Positions 1-7,252 of a stretch of DNA of 64,000 nucleotides are shown here, piece after piece. Source of the DNA: Streptosporangium saharense (GTDB taxonomy: Bacteria; Actinomycetota; Actinomycetes; Streptosporangiales; Streptosporangiaceae). The notes under the pieces are model-generated. The model had not been told where the DNA came from. It saw nothing but the letters and a program-made list of their open reading frames with translations, and did not search any database. The first letter of the stretch is position 1. Every line of letters begins with the position of its first letter. The DNA lies in NCBI RefSeq assembly GCF_014203715.1, contig NZ_JACHJP010000008.1, positions 124,001-188,000 of the forward strand, in the 5' to 3' direction. A program made the translations under genes and the position numbers.

Positions 1-2
1 AC

Positions 3-218
3 GGGCTCGGCAGGCGTCTGATAGATGGGCTGCTCAGCTCGCGTTCCGAGGAGCGGGCGACGCTGGCCACCGTCCTGGACAACCAGCAAACGCAGCGCAT
101 GTACGAACGATGGGGATGGAAGCCGATAGGCCAGACCCCAGGGGTCGAAGGCGAGACCGCAGAGGCGTTCGACCTTCACATGATCGCCCTACGCCCTGAG
201 GCGGCGACCAGTTCCTGA
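3..218 (+). CDS. GNAT-family N-acetyltransferase, C-terminal part (cut by window edge)
   Basis: Open from the first base in the third frame and stopping at TGA 216-218, giving the last 71 residues of a protein that begins outside the window. The fragment starts GLGRRLIDGLL, the end of the acetyl-CoA-binding motif A and following helix of GNAT acetyltransferases. It continues with an N-x-x-x-x-x-x-Y-E-R-W-G-W segment (DNQQTQRMYERWGW), the typical motif B in which a Tyr contacts the thiol of CoA. The substrate cannot be told. It lies beside the regulator of the small-ORF element, and whether it belongs to that element is unknown. Confidence 0.7.
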   Translation, partial: GLGRRLIDGLLSSRSEERATLATVLDNQQTQRMYERWGWKPIGQTPGVEGETAEAFDLHMIALRPEAATSS

Positions 219-468
219 TAGTCAGCCACCGCATGCGCAACTTGTTCGCCCACGGGAACCGCTTCAAGGACCTCATCGGCCAGATGCGTCACCATGGTCG
301 TCCGCTGCCCGGCTGTGCAAGTAGTGCAAGCCCCCGGTGTCGGATCAGCACCAGGGGCCTTGCAGGAAGCGAACCGTCAGGCGTCGAGAACATCGGTTCT
401 ATGGGCCGCTGAACGAGTACCGCCGAGTGGGGTGAACGCCGGGCCAGGTGGTTTTCGGAGATGGGTGG

Positions 469-1278
469 TCAGAAGTGGTCGAATCCGGCCACTTGTCCAA
501 TTACGAACACGTGTCGGCTGGCCGCGCAGACGGTTTCCAACACGTGGATGGGAACGTCGGCGGTGCTGACGCTGATCCGGAGCACCTGCACGACCCATTC
601 GCCAGGTATCTCCAGCAGGTCGGCTTCGTACGGCGTTGGCGGCCGGGAGGTCAGCGTCTCGGTGGCGTGGCTGAAGCGGTGGCCGAGGTCCTCGATCGCC
701 GCTTGGAGTGTGGGCAGTACGAATTCCTGTTTGTCCAGTCTGGTGTCCTGGGCGACGTCGAGGCGGAAGTAGCTGGTGGAGATCCGTACCGGCACGTCGT
801 TGGCCCAGAACATCTTGCGCCGGGCTATCACACTGTCGCCCGGTTCGACCCGCAGGGCGACGGCTACGTGCTCACTGGCTGGTTCGGGGCCGATGAAGAG
901 CATCTTGCGCTCTGGCCTGAGTCCTTGGCTGGCGGCTTCGGTGAGGTAGAGGGATTTCGAGCCGCGTACTGACGGTGGTGTGGGGATCGCCCGCTCCACG
1001 ATGACGCGTGGTCGTGGCTCGATGGGTCCTGTCGGGGCCTGGTGGGGTGGGGCTCCGGCCTTCTTCATCTGGCTTACTCTTCCTGGGGTCACCCCCAGAT
1101 GGCGGGCGATGTCGTCCTGTTTCATGCCGGACTCCTGAGCCTCGATGATCGCGGCGCGGCGGATTCGGGAGAGTTCTACGGATTGGCCTTGCAGCGTTGC
1201 CATAGCGGCGGATGCGGCGCGCGCACGGTCAAGTGGGTCGGAAATGGCTGCGATGTCATGCAGCGTCCTGGCATCCAA
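469..1278 (-). CDS. Sigma-type HTH plus UTRA-domain transcriptional regulator
   Basis: 269-residue protein. Residues about 30-75 hold a helix-turn-helix of the sigma70-r4/KorB-like kind (DDIARHLGVTPGRVSQMKKAG). Residues about 105-265 match the UTRA effector-binding fold found in GntR/HutC regulators (ARRKMFWANDVPVRIS, DLLEIPGEWVVQVLRISVS). UTRA domains bind small ligands and often control transfer genes or catabolic operons. The start is a TTG at 1278 chosen because a GAAGGA Shine-Dalgarno lies about 10 bases upstream; there is no ATG in frame. It is divergent from the small-ORF operon that begins near 1591, so it is the likely repressor of that operon and of itself. Direct repeats in the divergent region are candidate operators. 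Confidence 0.7.
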   Translation of the reverse strand: MDARTLHDIAAISDPLDRARAASAAMATLQGQSVELSRIRRAAIIEAQESGMKQDDIARHLGVTPGRVSQMKKAGAPPHQAPTGPIEPRPRVIVERAIPTPPSVRGSKSLYLTEAASQGLRPERKMLFIGPEPASEHVAVALRVEPGDSVIARRKMFWANDVPVRISTSYFRLDVAQDTRLDKQEFVLPTLQAAIEDLGHRFSHATETLTSRPPTPYEADLLEIPGEWVVQVLRISVSTADVPIHVLETVCAASRHVFVIGQVAGFDHF

Positions 1279-1311
1279 GGTATCGGTCCTTCACATCGCG
1301 TCCACTCGAAA

Positions 1312-1380
1312 TTTAGCCCCCCTATTGCGTCGCTGTCGACGGCAGGCTATCGTCCGAGCACATGGACTTTAGCCCCCATA
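1312..1380. promoter_or_regulatory. Paired direct repeats, candidate operator of the UTRA regulator
   Basis: TTTAGCCCCCCTA at 1312-1324 and TTTAGCCCCCATA at 1368-1380 match at 12 of 13 positions and are offset 56 bp. The second copy is followed by AAACAAGGGGG, so CCCCC and GGGGG arms also form a short inverted repeat. The pair lies between the regulator start (1278, leftward) and the first rightward small ORF. Autoregulation through these sites is an inference. Confidence 0.4.
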
Positions 1381-1590
1381 AACAAGGGGGCATTAAGACC
1401 ATAACGGACAAATGCGAGTGGATTGGTGGCGGTCACGTCGTCCAGTCTGTCGCACTCGCGAGTGATACGCCGCGCGGCCGAGGACTTGGCGGTCACCGGC
1501 CGCGCGGTCACAGCTTCGTTACGAGATCGGCCCCGGAATCGCGGTGAGGCAACACCGGCCGGGGCCTTGATCAGGAAGGTAACTCCTGAC

Positions 1591-2619
1591 GTGAGCAACA
1601 GTAGTGCTCCGGGCTCCAGCTCGGACACGCCGACCAGGGACGGCTGCGGCTGCTTCGCCGGTGCCGTACCGCTGCCCATGGGGTGTGCCCGCTGCGGGCA
1701 TTCGCCGTACGCCCACGGCTGTTCGCAGCAGGACGGGCACGAGTACGTGCAGCCGTCCGGCGTGCTCATGCAGGCCCGTCTCCAGGCTCGTTGTGAGTAC
1801 GGCCCGCAGATCTTGCCCGCTCCTCGGCCTCCGGTGGAGGTCGCGCCGGGCGAGGTGATTCCGCTGGTGCCCGCCCAGCGGCGTCCCGTTCCTGAGCCGG
1901 GGGCGCCCGCAGCGGTCCCGGCCGTGAATGCCGTACTGGATGGCCAGCCCGGTCTCGTGGAAGCCGTTTCCGAGCCGGATCTCATGCCGGTTCCTGTCGA
2001 TGACCTGGTTGCCGCTCCGGTGCAGGCTTCGGGCTCTGTGCCTGCTGTGCCGGTACGTCCTTCGCCGCCCAAACGAACTCGGCGCCTTACCCCCGGCGTT
2101 CCCCGATCGGGGATCTCCTGGGTCAGGGTGCGTCGCTCCGGTCTCTCTCGGCCTGGTTTCCGCAGGAATGCGGTACGGCCCGCGACCGGCAGGCCGCCTC
2201 GACGCGAAGGCCGCTGCCGCGTTCCTCATGCTCGTCCGGCTTCCGGCGCTCACGCGGCTGTGCCGTACGGCGCGCGCCCTTCTTTCTCTTGTCCCGTAGG
2301 GCAGGCCCGTCTGGCGATCATCTCGTCGGCCAGAGCCTCTGATCGGATCACGGAGGTCCAGATCATGCACAACACCCCTAACAGCCCGGCGATCCCGGGT
2401 TGGCGGTTGATCGTCAGTGACACCGGCCGGTACTGGGCGATCCGCAACCGGGCCTTTCCCCGGGTGGCGTTGCGGGCCGGGGTGGAACCGGCGGCGGACG
2501 CCGACACCTTCGAGGAGGTCCAGGCCGCCGTGGCCGAGCAGGAGAAGGCCCGCACCGCCGTCGCCGCCGCCGAGAAGACCAACCTGGCCGCCGCTGAGAC
2601 GACGGGGCCGGTCTCGTGA
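1591..2619 (+). CDS. Cysteine-rich hypothetical protein; frame runs on into the next gene
   Basis: A GTG at 1591 preceded by GGAAGG opens a frame beginning VSNSSAPGSSS. It has a Cys/His-rich stretch (GCARCGHSPYAHGC, possibly a zinc site) and a long Pro/Val-rich linker. Codon use looks like that of a gene up to about 2080, then becomes Arg-rich and less convincing. The frame has no stop before the downstream gene at 2365, which has its own Shine-Dalgarno. Either this is one 342-residue protein, or the original gene lost its stop by a frameshift between about 2080 and 2360. I do not recognise the family; similar Cys-rich small proteins occur in actinomycete integrative elements. Confidence 0.35.
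   Translation: MSNSSAPGSSSDTPTRDGCGCFAGAVPLPMGCARCGHSPYAHGCSQQDGHEYVQPSGVLMQARLQARCEYGPQILPAPRPPVEVAPGEVIPLVPAQRRPVPEPGAPAAVPAVNAVLDGQPGLVEAVSEPDLMPVPVDDLVAAPVQASGSVPAVPVRPSPPKRTRRLTPGVPRSGISWVRVRRSGLSRPGFRRNAVRPATGRPPRREGRCRVPHARPASGAHAAVPYGARPSFSCPVGQARLAIISSARASDRITEVQIMHNTPNSPAIPGWRLIVSDTGRYWAIRNRAFPRVALRAGVEPAADADTFEEVQAAVAEQEKARTAVAAAEKTNLAAAETTGPVS
2365..2619 (+). CDS. Small hypothetical protein of the element operon
   Basis: 84 residues from ATG 2365, with a strong CGGAGGTCC ribosome site at 2351-2359 deciding the start. The N-terminal half (IPGWRLIVSDTGRYWAIR) resembles small proteins encoded in actinomycete integrative elements in which a short beta-rich segment describes a Trp-rich surface. 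The C-terminal half is an acidic/Ala-rich helix (EEVQAAVAEQEKARTAVAAAE) likely to be a coiled coil. Function unknown. It overlaps the next gene by four bases (GTGA), so the two are translationally coupled. The same frame is open upstream to 1591. Confidence 0.6.
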   Translation: MHNTPNSPAIPGWRLIVSDTGRYWAIRNRAFPRVALRAGVEPAADADTFEEVQAAVAEQEKARTAVAAAEKTNLAAAETTGPVS

Positions 2620-2978
2620 CGGGACGGCACCGTGACGGCCAGCCGTACGCCTCGGTGTATCAGCGGGTCTGGGACGGCCCCGCGCGGGCCGAGGCCGAGC
2701 GGCTCGATCAGGTGTGGTCTGACTGGACGGTGCTCTACAGCCTGGGCAAGCGCGCTTTCTACGCCGTGGCGTCCTGGGACGGCCCGCAGTTGGTGGTGGT
2801 CGAAGACGCGACCTCCGAGGGGTTGGAGGAGCGGATGCAGGATGCGGAGATGACCCGGCTGGTCCAGGTCGCGCCGCCTTCGCTGGCCCCGCGCGACAAC
2901 AGGGAGCGTCCGCCCACTGGGCCGCGTGAGCGGGGCCCGGCCAGAAGGCGGCATTCGCCGGGCGGGAGGACGGCATGA
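2616..2978 (+). CDS. Hypothetical protein of the element operon
   Basis: 120 residues starting at GTG 2616, which overlaps the previous stop as GTGA; the stop at 2976-2978 overlaps the next start as ATGA. The first 85 residues look like a folded domain with many aromatic residues (WSDWTVLYSLGKRAFYAVASWDGPQLVVVED). The last 35 are basic and Pro/Arg-rich, probably disordered. No known catalytic motif is visible. Its place in a tightly overlapped run of small genes next to an excisionase-like gene suggests an accessory role in a mobile element. Confidence 0.6.
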   Translation: MTGRHRDGQPYASVYQRVWDGPARAEAERLDQVWSDWTVLYSLGKRAFYAVASWDGPQLVVVEDATSEGLEERMQDAEMTRLVQVAPPSLAPRDNRERPPTGPRERGPARRRHSPGGRTA

Positions 2979-3379
2979 TGCCATCACTCAACGCGACTCG
3001 TCCAGAGGCCGGGCTTTCAGATCGAACCTGCAACACCCTGCAAACGGCCCACCCCGGCTGGCTGGTCTTCCACAACGCGCAGTCCGGCCTGTGGAGTGCC
3101 TACCGCTGTGCCTTGTCCGGCAGGCCCGAACCCGGCGCCGTGTTGCTGGTGCGCGCGGAGTCGGCGGAGGAACTGGACCGCAAGCTGACCGCCCAGACGC
3201 CCGCCCAGGCGCCCAGGCCGGTGTCCGCTCGCCTGACCGCTCAGGCCTCCCCGATGGTGCCGCCGAGCATCCGGGCCGTGGCCGCTGCCCGTGCCTTGCA
3301 GACCCACGCCGCCCACGCTCTTTGGGCCGGTCGGATCGCTCAACGACCTCCCACACTGCGCAGACTCTTGCGCTCCTGA
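2975..3379 (+). CDS. Hypothetical protein of the element operon
   Basis: 134 residues from ATG 2975 overlapping the previous stop (ATGA). Residues 22-65 (TAHPGWLVFHNAQSGLWSAYR) have the same layout as the small proteins at 2365 and 3800: a W-containing strand followed by an acidic helix. The three may be distant relatives duplicated within the element. The tail is Ala/Arg-rich. It is the last gene before a strong hairpin terminator at 3384, so the operon ends here. Function unknown. Confidence 0.55.
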   Translation: MMPSLNATRPEAGLSDRTCNTLQTAHPGWLVFHNAQSGLWSAYRCALSGRPEPGAVLLVRAESAEELDRKLTAQTPAQAPRPVSARLTAQASPMVPPSIRAVAAARALQTHAAHALWAGRIAQRPPTLRRLLRS

Positions 3380-3383
3380 AGCC

Positions 3384-3430
3384 GGTACGGCGGGCGGTGG
3401 GACCTCATCCCACCCGCTGCCCGCCGTACC
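3384..3430 (+). terminator. Strong hairpin after the small-ORF operon
   Basis: Two nested perfect stems: a 12-bp outer stem (3384-3395 with 3419-3430) and a 7-bp inner stem GGTGGGA/TCCCACC (3396-3402 with 3408-3414), a 5-base loop and a 4-base bulge. It starts five bases after the stop at 3379. No U-tract follows, as is usual in actinomycetes. Confidence 0.7.
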
Positions 3431-3544
3431 TCATGAACGTGCGGCCCAGGCGGGAGGGGTCTGGGCCGCACATCTCCGCAAGGCGGCTCCTACACACGTC
3501 GGGACATGGCAGGGCGTGTTGGGGAAGGGGGAGCCGTCTGGCGC

Positions 3545-3575
3545 ACCGGTCTTCCACAACGTGTGGAAGACCGGT
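3545..3575. repeat. Perfect 14-bp inverted repeat with 3-base centre
   Basis: ACCGGTCTTCCACA (3545-3558) and its exact reverse complement (3562-3575) flank ACG. A 31-bp near-perfect palindrome is long for a repressor site and has no U-tract, so an origin, nick/transfer site or recombination site is as likely as a terminator. Confidence 0.75.
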
Positions 3576-3635
3576 CCTCCTCCAGGGTGCCCGGCTCATG
3601 CTCCCCGGCTCGGGCCGGGCACCCGCCCACCCCAT

Positions 3636-3708
3636 CCCCGCAAGAACACCCCACCTTCTCCCCGTGAGAACTCCCTGCTCCATTCCCGCGAGAACTCCCC
3701 GCGCGGGA
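3636..3708. repeat. Three direct repeats with exact 24-bp period (iteron-like)
   Basis: The core [C/T]CCCG(C/T)(A/G)AGAAC(A/T)CCC occurs at 3636, 3660 and 3684, each offset exactly 24 bp, with divergent spacers. Conserved bases are CCCG and AGAAC followed by CCC. Regular helical phasing (about 2.3 turns) with variable spacers is the pattern of iterons or of protein-binding arrays. Confidence 0.6.
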
Positions 3709-3799
3709 TCGCAGCTTCGCCCCCTCTGACCCGAGCTTCCACCCCCTGCTGACCCCGGGCGGAGCGTGTTTCCTGTCCGTCCTCCGAAGCGAGACGACG

Positions 3800-4039
3800 A
3801 TGACCGAATACAACTACGAGCAACGCATGATCAGCCTGCTCATCAGCACCCACCCAGGGTGGCGCTACGAACAGCGCGACCTGCCCGGCCTGCCCCAATG
3901 GTGGGCCACCCGCTACTGCCCGCTGCGGCCCGACCAGCGCAAAGCCGGAGCCCGCGACGTGCTGGGCCGTACCAGCCTGCGCCGACTGGCCAGCGCGCTG
4001 GCGCGGCACGACGAGATCCTCCACAACCTCCGCTACTGA
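3800..4039 (+). CDS. Small hypothetical protein upstream of the excisionase-like gene
   Basis: 79 residues from ATG 3800, preceded by GAAGCGAGACGACG. The sequence has an N-terminal segment ISLLISTHPGWRYEQRDLPGLPQWWA with three Trp and a basic C-terminal helix (RRLASALARHDEILHNL). The HPGW layout echoes the protein encoded at 2975. No known domain is recognised. Nine bases separate it from the downstream HTH gene, so the pair is probably cotranscribed. Confidence 0.55.
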   Translation: MTEYNYEQRMISLLISTHPGWRYEQRDLPGLPQWWATRYCPLRPDQRKAGARDVLGRTSLRRLASALARHDEILHNLRY

Positions 4040-4048
4040 AGGAGCCCC

Positions 4049-4270
4049 ATGCTTACCCCCAAGGCCGTCGCGCCCGACGGGACTTTCACCACCGGACCGG
4101 AGACCACCGACCGGCTCCTCACCCCCGGAGAAGTCGCGCACATCTTCGGCGTGGACCCCAAGACCGTCAACCGGTGGTCCCTCACCGGGAAGATCCCCTC
4201 ACTCAAGACCCCCAGCGGACAGCGCCGCTACCGGCAGAGCGACATCAACGTGATCCTCGCCGGTGGCTGA
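4049..4270 (+). CDS. BldC-like / excisionase-type MerR-HTH DNA-binding protein
   Basis: 73 residues from ATG 4049 with GAAGGAGCCC upstream. Residues 22-70 form a single winged MerR-type HTH: LLTPGEVAHIFGVDPKTVNRWSLTGKIPSLKTPSGQ, then RYRQSDIN. This is the arrangement of BldC and of actinomycete excisionases, which bind direct repeats as head-to-tail filaments. In integrative elements the gene normally sits just before the integrase gene. Here no integrase follows; the next 100 bases hold no open frame of note. Either the element is truncated or this is a stand-alone regulator. The 24-bp repeats at 3636 are a conceivable target. Confidence 0.75.
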   Translation: MLTPKAVAPDGTFTTGPETTDRLLTPGEVAHIFGVDPKTVNRWSLTGKIPSLKTPSGQRRYRQSDINVILAGG

Positions 4271-4377
4271 CCCGCTGCCTGTTCAGCGCCGACGGAGTTG
4301 GGGGACGTCGTGCTGATCAGTGGGCTCCCCAGGCCATACGGTGGACGGGGCTTTCGTGTTATCAATTCTTCAACCGT

Positions 4378-4646
4378 TTAGTTTTTGTGCTTCAGAATTG
4401 CTGCGCCGATAGTTATGCGGGAGACGGCGTCGACGGGAGCCTTGTTACCCCATGCCTTTCCCCAGCAGGGGTTCTGCGGGTTAATCGGATTATGATCCAC
4501 ATAGATTGGGAGGAGGCGGTCGATCCGTCGTAACTGACCGTGCACGAGTCGGGCAGGGCGTAGGCGGGGGACGTGGAGCCTACCAGCAGTGACGTGGTGA
4601 GCAGGGCGGCCGCGACCCGGTTTCCTCTCGTGTGCGCTTCCTTCAT
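4378..4646 (-). pseudogene. Small secreted protein interrupted by a frameshift
   Basis: From ATG 4646 the first 40 residues form a classical signal peptide (VAAALLTTSLLVGSTSPAYALP) and a mature start with one Cys. In that frame the protein then reads oddly and stops at 4413. One frame over, near 4535, the reading becomes protein-like to a TAA at 4378-4380: IYVDHNPINPQNPCWGKAWG and beyond, with a second Cys. Joining the two frames gives a normal secreted protein of about 88 residues with two Cys. A single indel near 4525-4540 explains this; a sequencing error is possible. Function unknown. It is divergent from another small secreted two-Cys protein at 4842. Confidence 0.5.
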
Positions 4647-4841
4647 GTCGAAGGCTTGACGGCACTTTCGGAACCCTCTGTGGAAGACGGTTCAGGAACG
4701 TGTGGTCGCCTGTACTTCGACGGTGACAAAACGCTTCTTTTCGCCGGACCATGCAGCCGAAATATGGAAAAACGATAGCTCCCTGAATTCGCTGATCGGT
4801 GCTCATCTGAGGGTGTCCTTCCACCTGACCGAGGAGCCACC

Positions 4842-5159
4842 GTGAAGATTCGCCGACTACCCGCCGCAGCTCTGCTCGCGGCGGCACTGGGCGCCGTCGC
4901 CCTGGCCGGTGCCGTACCCGCCTCCGCCTCCGTCACCGGCCAGACCGGCGCCGCGTCCGCCTCGGCCGAGAGCCGCGCCTTCTCTCCGCTGCCGCCGGAC
5001 ACGTACTGGTCCCTTCGCTACGAGACCAGGGAAGCCTGCTGGGTCGGCTACCAGGACGCCGCCGAGAACGGCGAGTTCACCGGACTCGGTCCCTGCCGTT
5101 GGTACGGGGGCGACCGGCAGAACCAGGCGGGCTGGTACTTCACCATCTACATTCCCTGA
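4842..5159 (+). CDS. Small secreted protein with two cysteines
   Basis: 105 residues from GTG 4842, with GAGGAGCC just upstream. Residues 1-30 are a Sec signal peptide (MKIRRLPAAALLAAALGAVALAG, then AVPASAS, cleavage after ASA). The mature part is small, aromatic and acidic (DTYWSLRYETREACWVGYQD, GPCRWYGGD) with two Cys probably forming one disulfide. Many actinomycetes encode such secreted single-domain proteins of unknown role. A bidirectional hairpin follows at 5166. Confidence 0.7.
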   Translation: MKIRRLPAAALLAAALGAVALAGAVPASASVTGQTGAASASAESRAFSPLPPDTYWSLRYETREACWVGYQDAAENGEFTGLGPCRWYGGDRQNQAGWYFTIYIP

Positions 5160-5165
5160 GCTCCG

Positions 5166-5195
5166 GCACCCCCGTCTTCTCCTGGGCGGGGGTGC
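5166..5195. terminator. Bidirectional hairpin between convergent genes
   Basis: Perfect 9-bp arms GCACCCCCG (5166-5174) and CGGGGGTGC (5187-5195) with a 12-base loop. They lie between the secreted-protein gene ending at 5159 and the hydrolase gene whose stop is at 5207 on the other strand. Confidence 0.6.
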
Positions 5196-5206
5196 TGCCG
5201 TGTCCG

Positions 5207-6001
5207 TCAGGTACGGCTGTCGCGGAGGAAGTCGCGGATGAGGGCTCCCCACTGTTCGGGCTGTTCGACGAATGGCAGGTGGCCGGTGGGGATCTCGGCG
5301 TAGTGCGCCCCGGGGATGGCATCGCGGAGCTGCCGGTGGTGGTGCGGGGTGACGAGCTGGTCGAGTGTGGTGGAGATGACGAGGGTCGGCACCGTGAGCG
5401 CGGTGAGGTCGGCCCGTACGTCGACGTGGTCGATGAGCAGGTCGAGGTGCTCCGGCGTGCCCGGGGGGATCGTGGCCGCGGTGGTCCTGAGGGCCGCGTC
5501 GAGGTCGTCCTGGCCGACGGCGTCCAGGGCGGGGGCGCTGAGGCCGATGAGGGACAGGAAGCCGGCCAGGTGCTCCAGGTCGTTCGCGCGGAGCAGGTCG
5601 CGCCACATCCGGGCCGCGAGCAGGAACCGTGGGTTGGGGTGGGCGAAGCCCGCGGTGAGGACCAGGGCGGTGACGCGGTCGGGGTGACGGGTGGCGGCCC
5701 GGATGGCGACCGGCGTGCCGAGCGAGTATCCAGCGATGGCGAAGGTCTCCACGCCCTCCTCCACGGCGGTGGCGACCAACTCGTCGGCCAGGCCATTCAG
5801 GGAGAGCGGGGTTTCCGCACGCGGGGTACGGCCGGTGCCCGGGTAGTCGGGGCCGACGACGGTGTGCTGGGCGGCCAGGGTGTCCATGATGGGGCCGTAG
5901 TTGGCGTCGATGCCGCCACCGGCGCCGTGGGCGAGCAGCAGGCCGGGGCCGGTGCCGCGCACCACGCGGCCGAGGCTGGAGTTGGGCAGAGCGGTGGACA
6001 T
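5207..6001 (-). CDS. Alpha/beta-fold hydrolase
   Basis: 264 residues, cytoplasmic. The oxyanion region is LLLAHGAGGG (22-30), the nucleophile elbow GYSLG places Ser93, and an acid (TTLD) and a His (TGHLPF) follow in the C-terminal third, completing a Ser-Asp-His triad. The family includes esterases, lactonases and C-C hydrolases; the substrate cannot be deduced. The start has a GGAGAGA site. It lies 13 bases downstream of the MFS transporter gene, so the two form an operon under the MerR regulator encoded divergently. Confidence 0.85.
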   Translation of the reverse strand: MSTALPNSSLGRVVRGTGPGLLLAHGAGGGIDANYGPIMDTLAAQHTVVGPDYPGTGRTPRAETPLSLNGLADELVATAVEEGVETFAIAGYSLGTPVAIRAATRHPDRVTALVLTAGFAHPNPRFLLAARMWRDLLRANDLEHLAGFLSLIGLSAPALDAVGQDDLDAALRTTAATIPPGTPEHLDLLIDHVDVRADLTALTVPTLVISTTLDQLVTPHHHRQLRDAIPGAHYAEIPTGHLPFVEQPEQWGALIRDFLRDSRT

Positions 6002-6014
6002 ACAGATCTCTCCT

Positions 6015-7193
6015 TCACGGGGTGGTACGTGATCGGTGGGCGGTCACGGCGGCGAGGAGTACGGCGCCCGCGGCCACCAGGGCGCCCACCCAGGGCAGGT
6101 CGCGCAGGGTGAGACCGGTGGTGAGGGCCTGGCCGCCGAGGTGGGAGCCCCCGGCGACGCCGAGGTTGAAGGCGGAGGCGCTGATCGCGGTGACCAGGGT
6201 GGGTGCCTCGGGTGCGGCGGCCAGGGCCCGGTCCTGCAACAGCGGGACGAGGGCAGCGGTGATCACACCGAGGGCGAGCACGGTGACGGCCGCCGTCCAC
6301 TGAACGTCGCCGGTGAGCGTGAACGCGGCCAGCACACCGGACAGGGCGGCGAGCAGCGCGCACAGTCCTGCCCACGGGGCGCGGTCGGCCAGGCGGCCAC
6401 CGAGGACGTTGCCGCAGAGCGCGCCCAGCCCGAAGAGGGCAAGCAGGGTGGTGACCTCGGAGCCGGTGAAGCCGCTGACCTGCCGCAGCAGCGGGGCGAT
6501 GTAGGTGTAGGTGGTGAACAGGCCGGTCTGCGCCACCACGATGATCGCCAGCACCAGGACCGCCCTGGGCCGGAGCGCACTGCCAGGCCGCGTGGTCTCC
6601 TGCGGCGCGGGCGGGTGCACGAGTACGGCCACGGCGCAGAGGACAAGAGCGGCGAGGGCCGTGATGGCCCAGAAGGTGGTTCGCCAGCCGAACTGGTCGC
6701 CGATCCAGGTTCCCAGGGGCGCGCCGAGGACGGTGGCCAGGTTCCATCCGGCCGTCACGGTGGCGATGGCCCGCCCTCGGCCTGACGCCGGTGCCGTCGC
6801 CGTCGCGATCACCACCGTTACCGCGAAGGCCGTGCTGTGGGTGAGCGCGGTCAGCATCCGGGCCGCCACCAGGGCGCCGAAGCCTCCCGCCAGAGCCGCG
6901 GCGAGGTTGCCGACGACGAAGACGCCCAGCAGGACCAGCAGCGCACGGCGTCGGGGGAGGCGCAGCATCCCCACCGTCACCAGCGGACCGGCGACGGTGA
7001 CCACGAGGGCGTACCAGGTCACCAGGGAACCGGTGGTCGGCAGCGGACGACGCAGATCGGCCGACAGTTCCGGGAGCAACCCGACCATGACCCATTCGGC
7101 GGTGCCCACGACGAACACACACGCGGTGAGCACCGCCAGGGTGGCTGCCCGGCGCAGTCCAGCCGGAAGCGGGGGCGCTGTGCCAGTGGTCAT
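6015..7193 (-). CDS. MFS transporter, DHA1 drug-exporter type
   Basis: 392 residues, twelve predicted membrane helices. The N-terminus (FVVGTAEWVMVGLLPELSAD) is the signature of the DHA1 Cmx/AraJ/NepI group of drug and metabolite exporters. No long central loop is present. It probably exports a small toxic compound that also induces the MerR regulator. The ATG at 7193 lies only about seven bases after the likely -10 box, so the message is probably leaderless. Confidence 0.85.
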   Translation of the reverse strand: MTTGTAPPLPAGLRRAATLAVLTACVFVVGTAEWVMVGLLPELSADLRRPLPTTGSLVTWYALVVTVAGPLVTVGMLRLPRRRALLVLLGVFVVGNLAAALAGGFGALVAARMLTALTHSTAFAVTVVIATATAPASGRGRAIATVTAGWNLATVLGAPLGTWIGDQFGWRTTFWAITALAALVLCAVAVLVHPPAPQETTRPGSALRPRAVLVLAIIVVAQTGLFTTYTYIAPLLRQVSGFTGSEVTTLLALFGLGALCGNVLGGRLADRAPWAGLCALLAALSGVLAAFTLTGDVQWTAAVTVLALGVITAALVPLLQDRALAAAPEAPTLVTAISASAFNLGVAGGSHLGGQALTTGLTLRDLPWVGALVAAGAVLLAAVTAHRSRTTP

Positions 7194-7205
7194 GACCGGA
7201 ACGCT

Positions 7206-7232
7206 AAAGTCTCACATCAATGTGAGAGTCAA
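7206..7232 (-). promoter_or_regulatory. MerR-type promoter and operator for the MFS operon
   Basis: On the minus strand TTGACT (7232-7227) is followed after 20 bases by TAGCGT. Between them lies the palindrome TCTCACAT-CA-ATGTGAGA (7210-7227, 8-bp arms). An over-long spacer of 19-20 bp holding the operator is the classical MerR architecture, in which the bound activator untwists the DNA. The MerR gene starts 26 bases beyond the palindrome on the other strand. Confidence 0.7.
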
Positions 7233-7252
7233 TGGGGTGAGGTGCAGGTCAC

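Larger units (their letters stand above)
3431..3799. other. Non-coding block of the element with palindrome and iterons
   Basis: No convincing gene in any frame. It contains a long perfect palindrome (3545-3575) and a set of 24-bp-spaced repeats (3636-3708), listed separately. Such blocks in actinomycete elements commonly hold origins, transfer (clt-like) loci or operators. No Rep, TraB or integrase gene lies nearby to say which. Confidence 0.5.
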
